Shown here one piece after another: positions 27,194-36,143 of a stretch of 64,000 bases of DNA. Positions within the stretch are counted from its first letter, which is position 1; every line of letters begins with the position of its first letter. The stretch is from Armatimonadota bacterium (GTDB lineage: Bacteria; Armatimonadota; Hebobacteria; GCA-020354555; CP070648). Location of the stretch: assembly GCA_020354555.1 (NCBI GenBank), contig CP070648.1, positions 926,913-990,912 of the forward strand, read 5' to 3'. The notes under the pieces are model-generated. The model worked only from the letters and a program-made list of their open reading frames with translations, was not told the DNA's origin and ran no database searches. The position numbers and the translations under genes are program-made.

Positions 27194-29647
27194 ATGCGCA
27201 AGCGTCACAGTCACGATAACGCGCACACTCCATTCGCCCGGGCCAAACCCCCGGGCGTCGGCAGTCGCCTCTGGCCTTACGCCACGCTCGTCGCTATCGC
27301 CGTCGCCTTCTGCGGGCGCGCGGTTTTCACCGGCAACGCCCTGGCGCCGCTCGACATGCTGCTGCTCATGTCGCCGTGGAATGAGTACGCCCACCGGTTC
27401 CCGGAGTTCTCCCACGTTCAGACGCCCATGCTCGATCCCGTGCAGCAGTATCTCCCGTGGCGCCTGTTCGCGACGGCGAGCCTCAGGGACGGCATCATCC
27501 CGCTGTGGAATCCTTACGCCTTCTCCGGCACGCCGTTCCTCGCCAACCTCCAGTCGGCCATCTTCTACCCGCCCAACCTGATCTTTCTCATCATGCCCGT
27601 CGCGCTGGGCTTCACGTACACCGCGGTCCTTCACTTGGCCCTCGCGGGGTGCTTCATGTTCTTCTTCCTCCGCGTGTGGGGCATCGCGAAATGGCCGGCG
27701 CTGGCCGCGGCGGCGGCCTACATGCTCAACGGCTACTTCATCGCGTGGCTGGAATACCCGGCGATCGGCCTGTGGGTCGCGGTCTGGCTACCCCTGATGC
27801 TGGGGCTTCACGAGCTGGGCCTGCGCCGGAGGAGTTGGGCGCTGACGGCTTTGACCGGCCTCGTCGTCGCCGTCCAGTTCTTCGGCGGCCATCTCCAGGT
27901 CGCCGCCTACGTCGTTTTCGCGTTCCTCCTCTACGCGCTGGTGCGCACGATCTGGAATGCGTCGGGCGAGAGTGGATCCAGCGTCCGACGCTGGGAGCCC
28001 ATCACGCGGGGGGTCGCGGCGCTCGCCCTCGGGTTGCTGCTGGCGGCCGGGCAGCTTCTGCCGACTATGGAACTCGCGCCGCGCAGCCACCGCCCGCCCG
28101 TTTCGCCCGCGGCGATCCAGAACACGGCATTGCCGTACACTCACCTCGTCATCTACTTCGTCCCGAAGTTCTTCGGCACGCCTGCGGACGGCAACTACTG
28201 GGGCAACTACGTCGGCCGGCCGGATATCAACTTCTTCGAAACCGCGGGCTACGTCGGCATACTGCCCCTGCTTCTCGCTTGCTTCGGCGCGCTCGAATGG
28301 CGTCGCCCACTGACGAAGTATCTGCTCGCGCTCGGCGCCATTTCGCTCTTGCTCGCCTTGGGCACGCCTCTGTATCTGCTCTTCTTCTATGCGGCGCCCG
28401 GCTTCAAGCAGCTCGCAGGGGTCGCGCGCATTCTCTATCTCACTGCCTTCGCCGCCACCGGGCTCGCCGCGCTCGGGCTCGACCGCCTGTCGCGAGAGCC
28501 GCGCGCGCCGATGGTATCAGTTGCGGGGCTCTTTTCCATTATCGCGCTCAGCATCGTCAGCGCCGGTTTGTGGATCTTCCGCCCGCAGGTAGTCGCCTTC
28601 GCGCAGACCGGGGTCGAGCCCATCGCGTCCTTCCCGCGTTACCTGCTCGTGCAGGTCGTAGTCTTCGGCGGGCTCCTGATCGTGAGCTGGATTCTCATCG
28701 CGGCTCGCAGCAGATTGCGGGTTACGGTCTTCGGCGCCCTCTGTCTGGCGCTGATCGTCCTCGATCTGTTCCTTGCCTGGGTCCGCTTCAATCCCGTGAC
28801 CGACCCGCGCATGGCGTTCTTCGATACCGGCGCGACGACGTTCCTGCGCGAGCACTCGCGCGACGACCGCATGCTCGCGATCGGCACCAGCTTCCGTGAC
28901 TGGATGCCACCGAACACGCCGATGGCGTATTCCCTGCGCGACATCCAGGGCTCCGATTCCCTGTGGTGGGGGAGGTACCACCGCTTCCTCAGCGCCGCGC
29001 AGCCCGGCGCTCCCACATTCGATTGGCGCAGTCTCGATTCGCCTGCTCTGGAACTGCTCGCCGTGCGCCATGTGATCTCTCCCCACCCGGTGGAGCATCG
29101 GGGGTGGGAGCTGGTGCTCGACGACGACGCCTTCGTCTACCGCCGCCGCGCGCCGACGGCTCGCGCGCGCCTCGTGTCTGACTGGAGGGTGGCAACGGAC
29201 GAAGAAGCGCTGCAGGCGGTGGCGTCGGGTGCTCCAACGATGCTCGCCACGCCGCTTCTCGACGCGGCGCCGAACGCGCGCGCCGCGCCCGGGGCGCCGC
29301 CGGGGTCAGCAGAGATCGTCGCCGACGGGATTGACATGGTCCAGGTGCGGTGCCGCGCTCCTGCGCCGCGAGTGCTCGTACTGGCCGATCCCAATTACCC
29401 GGGTTGGCGCGTGGAGATCGGCGACGAGGCGGCGCCGTCGCTTACGGCCGACTACGCCTTTCGCGCCGTGGAGGTGCCGAGAGGCGAGCACTTGGTGACG
29501 TGGCGCTACGAGCCGGGTGCATTTCGCCTCGGCCTTTTCTTCGGGCTCGTGGGAGCGGCGGCTGTGGTCGCCTGCCTGGCGGCGGGGACGGCCGGCGGCG
29601 AGCAGCGCCGCAAGGCCGCGCAGCGGAGCAACCAGAGCGCCACATGA
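27194..29647 (+). CDS. YfhO-family multispanning membrane protein, paralogue 2
   Basis: 817 residues with the same plan as the protein at 19919. Shared blocks: WNPYAFSGTPFLANLQSAIF and YPPNLIFLIMP, AGQLLPTMELAPRSHRPP, SLRDIQGSDSLWWGRYHRF, and a terminal YPGWRVEIGDEAAPSLTADY and FRAVEVPRGEHLVTWRYEPG. The ATG at 27194 gives an N-terminal cytoplasmic tail rich in basic residues before helix 1. The two paralogues bracket three GT-C-like genes. Its stop overlaps the next start (ATGA). Confidence 0.87.
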   Translation: MRKRHSHDNAHTPFARAKPPGVGSRLWPYATLVAIAVAFCGRAVFTGNALAPLDMLLLMSPWNEYAHRFPEFSHVQTPMLDPVQQYLPWRLFATASLRDGIIPLWNPYAFSGTPFLANLQSAIFYPPNLIFLIMPVALGFTYTAVLHLALAGCFMFFFLRVWGIAKWPALAAAAAYMLNGYFIAWLEYPAIGLWVAVWLPLMLGLHELGLRRRSWALTALTGLVVAVQFFGGHLQVAAYVVFAFLLYALVRTIWNASGESGSSVRRWEPITRGVAALALGLLLAAGQLLPTMELAPRSHRPPVSPAAIQNTALPYTHLVIYFVPKFFGTPADGNYWGNYVGRPDINFFETAGYVGILPLLLACFGALEWRRPLTKYLLALGAISLLLALGTPLYLLFFYAAPGFKQLAGVARILYLTAFAATGLAALGLDRLSREPRAPMVSVAGLFSIIALSIVSAGLWIFRPQVVAFAQTGVEPIASFPRYLLVQVVVFGGLLIVSWILIAARSRLRVTVFGALCLALIVLDLFLAWVRFNPVTDPRMAFFDTGATTFLREHSRDDRMLAIGTSFRDWMPPNTPMAYSLRDIQGSDSLWWGRYHRFLSAAQPGAPTFDWRSLDSPALELLAVRHVISPHPVEHRGWELVLDDDAFVYRRRAPTARARLVSDWRVATDEEALQAVASGAPTMLATPLLDAAPNARAAPGAPPGSAEIVADGIDMVQVRCRAPAPRVLVLADPNYPGWRVEIGDEAAPSLTADYAFRAVEVPRGEHLVTWRYEPGAFRLGLFFGLVGAAAVVACLAAGTAGGEQRRKAAQRSNQSAT

Positions 29648-31341
29648 ATATGTCACAGGTCCGTCACAACCAGATCATCGCCGTCGCGCTCTTCGTTGTA
29701 TCGTTCGCGCTCCTGGCGACGACTGCGGGGCACTACGGCCTGACCTACGACGAGCCGGTGTATCTGGGCCTGGGGCAGCGTCACGCGCAATGGTTCGCGG
29801 ATCTGTGGCAGAGCATCCGCGGCGGCGATATCGTGACCCCCTTTTCGGCGCCGATGCTCGATTCCGCATGGAACGCGGGCAAGGACCAACAGCCGCCGTT
29901 GGTCAAGGTCGCTTCGGGTCTCGGGCAGCGTTGGCTTACCTGGCTCTTGGGCGAGTGGGCGGCCATGCGCTTGCCCAGCATCCTGCTGTTCTCCATCGCC
30001 GTGGCGGCGCTGTTTCTCCTGTGCGCGCCGTTGTGGGGCAGGATCGCCGGGCTGTTCGCTGCTCTGTCGCTGCTGCTCATGCCTCGCGGGTTCGCTCACG
30101 CCCACTACGGCGCGTTGGACGCCTCGATCGCGTCTCTGAGCCTGCTGACCCTCTTCGCCTTCCTGCGGCTGGCGGAGCACGACACCTGGCGTTGGGCGGT
30201 GATCGCAGGTGTTGCCTTCGGTCTTGCGCTCCTGACCAAGCTCAACGCCTTCTTCCTTCCCATCATGGTGATCGCATGGGCTGTGCTCTGCGCGCGGCAT
30301 ATGCTGGGCAAAGCCGCCGTCGCGCTGCTCATCATCGGCCCGGCCGTGTTCTTCGTCGGATGGCCGTGGCTGTGGCACGCGCCCGTGGAGCGCTTCGCCG
30401 GCTACATCGCGTTCCATCTGCGGCACTACCCCGTGGATGTCTTCTACCTCGGCCGGACCTATCACTATGCGCCGTGGCATTATCCGGGGATCGTCACGTC
30501 GGTGACCACGCCGCCCGCGGCGCTTCTGCTCGCGGCTGTCGGGCTGGCGAACATCGCGCGGGTGCGCCCGGAGCACGAGCGGCAGCAGGCCGTTGCCATT
30601 CTGCTCGGCATCGGTTTAGGCGTTTCGCTGCTGTTCTCGTCCTTGCCCGTCGCGCCAAAGTACAACGGCGTGCGACTGTTTCTACCCGCGCTTCCGCTCA
30701 TTGCCGGCCTCGCCGGCGCAGGGTTCGGCATCGTCACGCACTACCTGCGCGCGGCGATGGCGCGATGGCGCGGCGGCCGGTTCGCCGGACGGGCACGCTG
30801 GCTCGCCGCCGCGCTCGCGCTGATGCTGCTTCTCCCCGGCCTGTTCGCGGTGGCGGCGACGCATCCGCATCAGCTCGCGTACTACAACGCGCTGGTCGGC
30901 GGACCGGCAGGGGCGCAGAAGAAGGGCTTCGAGACGATCTACTGGGGCGGCGTGTATCTCGATGCGCTTCAGGACTTCAACCGCCTGCCGCGTGACACGA
31001 CGCTGTATATCACCCCCGCCGGTGTCGTCTCGCTCCTCGTCTTCTACCAGCGCGCGGGCATGCTGCGCGAGGATCTGCGTTTCGTGTCAACCGGCGAGAC
31101 GCCGTCCGACACGCTCAACGCTGTCGTGTATTCCGACCTCGTCGTCTTCCAGTGCGCGCAAAGCGAATTCGACGACGTCTCGTGGCCGCTGTACCGGCGC
31201 GGTCGCCCGCTCATGAGTCGCATGCTCGGCCCGGCCAGTCTCGCGGTGCCGCTGCTGAATGGATACACCAGCGACGCGGCGCTCGCGGTGCTTAAAGAGA
31301 AGCGAGCGGCGTCCGACACGGAGGGGCAGGCCGCGCAGTGA
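29644..31341 (+). CDS. GT39-like (PMT_2) membrane glycosyltransferase
   Basis: 565 residues. The catalytic-type acidic pair is in HYGLTYDEPVYLGLGQRHAQ; next come MPRGFAHAHYGALDASIASL, the PMT signature region, and the GT39-typical KLNAFFLPIMVIAW and VEWPW-like GWPWLWHAPVERF. About ten helices precede a C-terminal extracytoplasmic part with LAYYNALVGGPAGAQKKGFE and TIYWGGVYLDALQDFN. The ATG at 29644 overlaps the stop of YfhO paralogue 2 by 4 nt. The donor is probably a polyprenyl-phosphate sugar. Confidence 0.87.
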   Translation: MNMSQVRHNQIIAVALFVVSFALLATTAGHYGLTYDEPVYLGLGQRHAQWFADLWQSIRGGDIVTPFSAPMLDSAWNAGKDQQPPLVKVASGLGQRWLTWLLGEWAAMRLPSILLFSIAVAALFLLCAPLWGRIAGLFAALSLLLMPRGFAHAHYGALDASIASLSLLTLFAFLRLAEHDTWRWAVIAGVAFGLALLTKLNAFFLPIMVIAWAVLCARHMLGKAAVALLIIGPAVFFVGWPWLWHAPVERFAGYIAFHLRHYPVDVFYLGRTYHYAPWHYPGIVTSVTTPPAALLLAAVGLANIARVRPEHERQQAVAILLGIGLGVSLLFSSLPVAPKYNGVRLFLPALPLIAGLAGAGFGIVTHYLRAAMARWRGGRFAGRARWLAAALALMLLLPGLFAVAATHPHQLAYYNALVGGPAGAQKKGFETIYWGGVYLDALQDFNRLPRDTTLYITPAGVVSLLVFYQRAGMLREDLRFVSTGETPSDTLNAVVYSDLVVFQCAQSEFDDVSWPLYRRGRPLMSRMLGPASLAVPLLNGYTSDAALAVLKEKRAASDTEGQAAQ

Positions 31342-32270
31342 ATCCCATCAGCGCGATAATCCCGAGCCGCAACGGGCGCGACCTGCTCGCACAGTGCATA
31401 CCCGCGTTGGAGCGGGCGCTGCGGCCGGGCGACGAGATAATCGTTGTGGACGACGGAAGCACCGACGGCAGCGCCGAATTCCTCAGGCGTCGCCATCCGC
31501 GCGTACGCGTCGTCCGCGTGACCCGCAGTCGCGGCTTCGGCGATCTCTGCAATCTCGGCATGCGGCTGTGCTATTTCGACCTCGCGCTGCTGCTCAACAA
31601 CGACATGGTCGTCGCGCCGGATTCCCTCGAGCCGCTGATCGCCGCGCTGGCCGCGCCCGGCGTATTCGCCGTTGGCCCGCAGTACCGCATGCGCCGCGGG
31701 ATACGGGACGGCTACCGGTGCAGCATATGCGGCGGCATCCACCGCGAGGGCATCCAGTACCACGGGCCCGGAATCATGCTCGACGCGCCGGCCGGCGGCG
31801 GCCTCTTCGACCGCCGCATGTTCTGGGAGCTGGGCGGCTTCGATCCGCTCTATCTGCCGTTCTACTGGGAGGACACCGACCTCGGCTACCGCGCCTGGCG
31901 CGCGGGCCTGCGTATCCGCGTCGAGCCCGCCAGCGTCATGTACCACGAGCACGGCGCCACCATCAGTCGCCTGCAATCACGCCATCGCGCGGAGGCGACC
32001 GAGGCCCGTAACTCCCTACTGTTCACCTGGAAGAACGCGCGCGATATCGACGTGGTCCTGCGTCACCTGTGGCGGCTGCCCCGGCGCATGGCCGCCGACA
32101 TCCTGAATCGGAACGGCGCACCAGGCGTGCGCGGGCTGGCGGCGGCGTTGCGGCGCATGCCGCGCGCGCTGGCCGCGCGCGCCGCCGAAGGGGCGGGTCT
32201 GCGCTCGGATGCCGCCCTCGCACGCGCCGCGGTGCGCTATCCGCGCTTGTTCCTAGACCGGCTCGCATGA
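31338..32270 (+). CDS. Family 2 glycosyltransferase (rhamnosyltransferase-like)
   Basis: The 310-residue cytoplasmic GT-A enzyme has the nucleotide-sugar Asp in EIIVVDDGSTDGSAEFL, the metal-binding acidic motif in LLLNNDMVVAPDSLEPL, and an acceptor/base region FYWEDTDLGYRAWRAGLRI with the ED motif. This arrangement resembles dTDP-rhamnosyl or galactofuranosyl transferases. The GTG start overlaps the preceding stop (GTGA). It probably builds a glycan whose lipid-linked units serve the membrane transferases upstream. Confidence 0.88.
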   Translation: MNPISAIIPSRNGRDLLAQCIPALERALRPGDEIIVVDDGSTDGSAEFLRRRHPRVRVVRVTRSRGFGDLCNLGMRLCYFDLALLLNNDMVVAPDSLEPLIAALAAPGVFAVGPQYRMRRGIRDGYRCSICGGIHREGIQYHGPGIMLDAPAGGGLFDRRMFWELGGFDPLYLPFYWEDTDLGYRAWRAGLRIRVEPASVMYHEHGATISRLQSRHRAEATEARNSLLFTWKNARDIDVVLRHLWRLPRRMAADILNRNGAPGVRGLAAALRRMPRALAARAAEGAGLRSDAALARAAVRYPRLFLDRLA

Positions 32271-32854
32271 TCCACAATAGGCCAGGACAAGGGAGCCCGC
32301 GAACCGTGCTCGTGCTGCAGGTGCAGCGCCTCGCCGCAATGGAGGAGCTAGAGGAAACCTGCCGCCGCGTGCGGGAATACTGTGGCGGGTGCCGCATTAT
32401 CATCGTCGCCAGTGCGGCCACGGGCATGTTCGTCGAGCACCTCGGGTGCGCGGAGGACGTGCTGCGCATCACGCGATGGTCCGGCCGGCGGATGCGCGCC
32501 CTGGTGCGCCGCGCGCTGCGCCGAGGAGTCACCGACACGTGCATAGTCTATGATTCCACCGCCGCGCCGGGACCCGCGAGACTGGAGCTGCTGGCATTGG
32601 CGATGCGGACGCCGCTGTACTACCGACAGCTCGGCGGCGCGGTGAGGCCTTTGTCTCGGGGACGTCTGTGGGCGCGGTTCATCGCCGGCATAGCACTGGC
32701 GGGTCTTGCTGCGGGCTTCGGGGCGCTCGCAGGCGCCGCTGCGGGCGCGGGTCTGGTGATTACGCAGGCCTTGCTCGCGACCCGCCGCGGGCGCGCGCAT
32801 CGTCGCCGGCACAGGATTCAGGATTGGAATGAGGAATGGCTGCGCAGACTGTAA
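32267..32854 (+). CDS. Unrecognised protein with Rossmann-like half and membrane hairpin
   Basis: 195 residues. Residues 12-115 alternate strands and helices (TVLVLQVQRLAAMEELEE, CRIIIVASAATGMFVEHL, DTCIVYDSTAAP) like the N-terminal half of a nucleotide-sugar or GT-B fold. Residues 145-180 are a Gly/Ala-rich membrane hairpin (FIAGIALAGLAAGFGALAGA). The tail is strongly basic. It starts by ATGA overlap with the GT2 gene and lies 16 nt before a GT4 gene, so it is embedded in the operon. It may be an accessory subunit of glycan synthesis; I do not recognise a family. Confidence 0.65.
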   Translation: MIHNRPGQGSPRTVLVLQVQRLAAMEELEETCRRVREYCGGCRIIIVASAATGMFVEHLGCAEDVLRITRWSGRRMRALVRRALRRGVTDTCIVYDSTAAPGPARLELLALAMRTPLYYRQLGGAVRPLSRGRLWARFIAGIALAGLAAGFGALAGAAAGAGLVITQALLATRRGRAHRRRHRIQDWNEEWLRRL

Positions 32855-32870
32855 TCCCAGGAGCGGCCGC

Positions 32871-33905
32871 TTGAAGATCCTCATGCTGACCGGCTATTTC
32901 TGGCCGCGCATCGGCGGCGTGGAGAAACACGTCCTGCGCGTCAGCGAAGAGTTGGTCGAACTCGGTCACGAGGTCACCGTGCTCACGAGACGTTGGGATC
33001 CGGGATGGCCGGAGCAGCAGGATCGCCGCGGCGTCCGGGTGCGCCGCGCTGACGGCGGCATCTCGAAGGCTCCGCGCGATCCCCATCTGCGGCTGCTCGG
33101 CGAGGCGGACGTCATCCACTGCCACGACGCATATCCCTACCTGCGCTTCTATCTCCCGGCGCGGTTCGCGAGGAAGACCGCGCCCTTCGTCACCTTCCAC
33201 GGCTACGAGGGCTATCCCATCCCGCGCACCGCACGGTGGCTCCGGCGGCGCCTCGCCAAGCGCGCTGCGGGAACGATCTGCATGGGCGAGTTCATCCGCC
33301 ATTGGTACGGGCACGAGTGCGACGTCGTCTCCTACGGCGGCGTGGACGCCCCGCAGGGGCGGGTGCCCGACGCGGATCCCGCCGCCCCCGCGCTCTACGT
33401 CGGTCGCCTCGCGCCCGATACGACTATCATGGGGTACCTCGAAGCGCTGCGATTGCTCAGGCAGCGCGGGCGCGATGTCCGTTTCGTGGTGTGCGGCGAA
33501 GGCCCGCTGAGCGACAAGGTCGTCGCGGTCGCGCGCGCGGCCGATGTTGATGTCGTCATGCGAGGTTGGATCACCGACGTCGCGCCTGAACTCGACCAAT
33601 GCCGCTTCGCGTTCGTCTCGGGCTATCTCAGCATTCTCGAAGCCATGGCGCAGCGGCGGCTGGCGTGCTCGCTGTACGACAATCCGCTCAAGCGCGATTA
33701 CCTCGAGTTGTTCCCCGCTGCGCAACATATGGTCATCGCCGACGGGCCGGATCGCCTCGCCTCTGCCATCGAAGAGCAGATCGAGAACCCCTCCGCGGCG
33801 ACCGCCACGATAGACGCCGCCGAAGCCTACGCGCGTGAACAAACCTGGCGTAAGGTGGCTGAACTGTATCTCGACCTGTACCGCCAGCGAGGCGTGACCC
33901 GATGA
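32871..33905 (+). CDS. GT4-type glycosyltransferase
   Basis: The 344-residue GT-B enzyme has the N-terminal glycine loop in KILMLTGYFWPRIGGVEKHV, HCHDAYPYLRFYLPARF in the middle, and the second-domain nucleotide-sugar region APALYVGRLAPDTTIMGYLE, VCGEGPL and SILEAMAQRRLA (the E-x7-E-like donor site, here degenerate). The TTG start at 32871 is supported by AGGAG 8 nt upstream and by the family N terminus. The stop overlaps the following gene (ATGA). It is probably cytoplasmic. Confidence 0.85.
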   Translation: MKILMLTGYFWPRIGGVEKHVLRVSEELVELGHEVTVLTRRWDPGWPEQQDRRGVRVRRADGGISKAPRDPHLRLLGEADVIHCHDAYPYLRFYLPARFARKTAPFVTFHGYEGYPIPRTARWLRRRLAKRAAGTICMGEFIRHWYGHECDVVSYGGVDAPQGRVPDADPAAPALYVGRLAPDTTIMGYLEALRLLRQRGRDVRFVVCGEGPLSDKVVAVARAADVDVVMRGWITDVAPELDQCRFAFVSGYLSILEAMAQRRLACSLYDNPLKRDYLELFPAAQHMVIADGPDRLASAIEEQIENPSAATATIDAAEAYAREQTWRKVAELYLDLYRQRGVTR

Positions 33906-34876
33906 GCCGCATCTGCCTCATCACGACGACGCTTGAAGAGGCGGAGGGCATCGCCGAGTTTATGGACTCGATCCTCGCGCAGACGCGTGCGCCGGATCGC
34001 GTCGTCCTCGCCGACGGCGGCTCGACCGACGGCACGGTGGACATCGCGCGCGCCTACGCAGACCGGCTGCCGCTGACCGTCATCGTCATCGGGGGCGCGA
34101 ATCGCTCGCGCGGCCGCAACGCTGCGGTCAACGCGTCGGACGAACTCATCATCGCATGTGTTGATGCGGGATGCGCGCTCGAGCCGGATTGGCTGGAGAC
34201 GATCACGCGGCCGCTGGTCGAGCGCCCCGATGTAGACGTCGTCGCCGGCTACTATGAGCCCGAGCCGAGGACGTTGATGGAACAGGCGTCGGCTGCGGCT
34301 CTCGTGCCGCGCGCCGGCGAAGTGGATCCGGACGCATTCCTGCCGTCGAGCCGATCCATAGCGTTTCGACGCAGCGCGTGGGAGAGAGCCGGTGGCTACC
34401 CCGAGTGGACGCCGTTCAACGAAGACACAGTCTTCGACATGGCGCTCAAGCGCGCGGGAGCGGCATTCGTCTTCGAGCCGCAGGCGATCGTCCACTGGCG
34501 GCCGCAGGGCCGCCCCGCGAGCATCTTCCGCCAGTTCTTTCGCTACGCGCGTGGCGACGGGTTGTCGGGTCTGTGGTTCGGCCACTACGCGAAGGCGTAC
34601 GCGGAACTCGCCGTCGCGGCCGCCATCGTGGCGCTCGCCGCCGCTGCGAGCCCGGATTGGCTGTGGGCGCTTGCAGGGCTGGCGGGCGTATATTGGCTGC
34701 GCGTTGGCGCGAGGGCGCGCCGTCGGGGCGCGGGTACCGCCGCTGCCCTCCTGGCGCCCGTCGCGATGATGATCGTTGACGTGGCTCACGTCTGCGGCTA
34801 TACGATTGGCATCGTCAGCCGCGTGCTGCTCGGCGCGATGGGCCGCGCTCCGCGGGTCGGCGCGGCGCGCGGATGA
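33902..34876 (+). CDS. Family 2 glycosyltransferase with C-terminal membrane helices
   Basis: 324 residues. The catalytic domain has VVLADGGSTDGTVDIARAYA (nucleotide binding), ANRSRGRNAAVNASDELIIA, CVDAGCALEPDWLETI in place of the usual DxD, and PFNEDTVFDMALKRAGAAF as the base region. Residues 225-320 form two or three membrane helices (LAVAAAIVALAAAASP, MMIVDVAHVCGYTIGIVSR). Membrane-attached GT2 enzymes often load sugars onto polyprenyl phosphate, which would supply the GT-C proteins upstream; this is inference. Confidence 0.85.
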   Translation: MSRICLITTTLEEAEGIAEFMDSILAQTRAPDRVVLADGGSTDGTVDIARAYADRLPLTVIVIGGANRSRGRNAAVNASDELIIACVDAGCALEPDWLETITRPLVERPDVDVVAGYYEPEPRTLMEQASAAALVPRAGEVDPDAFLPSSRSIAFRRSAWERAGGYPEWTPFNEDTVFDMALKRAGAAFVFEPQAIVHWRPQGRPASIFRQFFRYARGDGLSGLWFGHYAKAYAELAVAAAIVALAAAASPDWLWALAGLAGVYWLRVGARARRRGAGTAAALLAPVAMMIVDVAHVCGYTIGIVSRVLLGAMGRAPRVGAARG

Positions 34877-34961
34877 TTGTCATGTTGCGAGAAGCGAAGC
34901 ATACTCGCGTGAACCGGCGGAGTTCCCTACTTCCGCCGGGACGACGTGCGCAGGACGAGTC

Positions 34962-36080
34962 ATGCATATCGCGCACTTGACATATACCTACTTCCCTCTC
35001 GTCGGCGGCGGCGACGTGTACGTCGAGAACCTCCGCCGCGCGTTGGAGGCGGACGGCCACGAGCAAATCGTGCTGGCCCGGCGATCACACGAGACGGCTC
35101 CGTGGTTCGTTCCCGTGCCCAATCCCCTGCGCCACCTGCCCGCCGAGTTCTGGACGCACGTCTTCGGACTGATTCCTCGCGCCTCGCTCTTGCGCGCGCA
35201 AGACGCGATCATTGCGCACTACCCGGTGTATGCTCTCGCGGCGATGGCTGTTCTCGGGGCCTCGCCTGCGAGGCGGATTCCCCGTCCGCGGACGATCGGC
35301 GTTTCTCACGGAGTCACGTGGGATGACCGGCCCGGTTCCGCGCGCGCGTGGGTCAAGCGGGCGATCGCCGGAGCCGCCTTCCGGCGCTGCGCCGCGTTCG
35401 TCGCCAACGACAGCAACTTCTTGCGCGAGATGGGACTCGACGTCCAGGCGGGCCGGCGTTTCTTCGAGGAGGTCGCGCCCGGTCGGTGGTTCATACCGAA
35501 CTGTGTTGACACCGAGCGCTTTCGTCCGGCTGAGGGGTGGCGGCATCTGCGCGAGATGCGCCCGATAATCGTCCCGCGCAACCTGTTCTTCAACCGGGGC
35601 GTGCACGTGGCGATCAAGGCCTTTGCGCAATTCCAACGGCACCACCCCTATACGCGCCTGGTCATCGTCGGCGCGCCGAGCCAGCCGGATTACGTGCGCG
35701 CTCTGCGCGTGCTGGTGCGCCGCCTCGGCCTCAGCGACGACGTCGTGTTCTGGGGCGCGGTGGCGCACGCGGATATGCCGGCGGTTTACGCCGCGGCGGA
35801 GATGGTCGTCATCCCCTCGGTGGCGGGGGAGGGGACGTCGCTGTCCGCGCTCGAGGCGATGGCCTGCGGGGTCGCCACAGTCTCGACCGATGTCGGCGGG
35901 TTGGCGGATTTGCCGACCGTGCAGTGCGCCCCTGACGCCGGCAACCTGGGCGAGGCTCTGGTGCGCTCCTATGCGATGCGCGCTGAGATCGGCGGACAAC
36001 AACTCGCCGCGGTCCGGCGGACTTTCACGCGCGAGCGCTGGGAGGACGCCTGGGCGCGCGTGATTTCGTCGCTCGAGTAG
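34962..36080 (+). CDS. GT4-type glycosyltransferase
   Basis: The 372-residue GT-B enzyme starts MHIAHLTYTYFPLVGGGDVY, with the acceptor-side glycine loop. Later come FIPNCVDTERFRPAEGWR, VPRNLFFNRGVHVAIKAFAQ, VIVGAPSQPDYVRALR and the donor-site motif EGTSLSALEAMACGVATVST, with both glutamates intact. The ATG at 34962 follows AGGACGAG. It is the last gene of the plus-strand glycosylation cluster and converges with the M50 protease gene after a 63-nt gap without a clear terminator. Confidence 0.9.
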   Translation: MHIAHLTYTYFPLVGGGDVYVENLRRALEADGHEQIVLARRSHETAPWFVPVPNPLRHLPAEFWTHVFGLIPRASLLRAQDAIIAHYPVYALAAMAVLGASPARRIPRPRTIGVSHGVTWDDRPGSARAWVKRAIAGAAFRRCAAFVANDSNFLREMGLDVQAGRRFFEEVAPGRWFIPNCVDTERFRPAEGWRHLREMRPIIVPRNLFFNRGVHVAIKAFAQFQRHHPYTRLVIVGAPSQPDYVRALRVLVRRLGLSDDVVFWGAVAHADMPAVYAAAEMVVIPSVAGEGTSLSALEAMACGVATVSTDVGGLADLPTVQCAPDAGNLGEALVRSYAMRAEIGGQQLAAVRRTFTRERWEDAWARVISSLE

Positions 36081-36143
36081 GTGCTTGGCCGAGGCGTACC
36101 GCCCGCTGCCTGCCCAAGGCTGCGTTGTCCCTACTCGCTCCCG

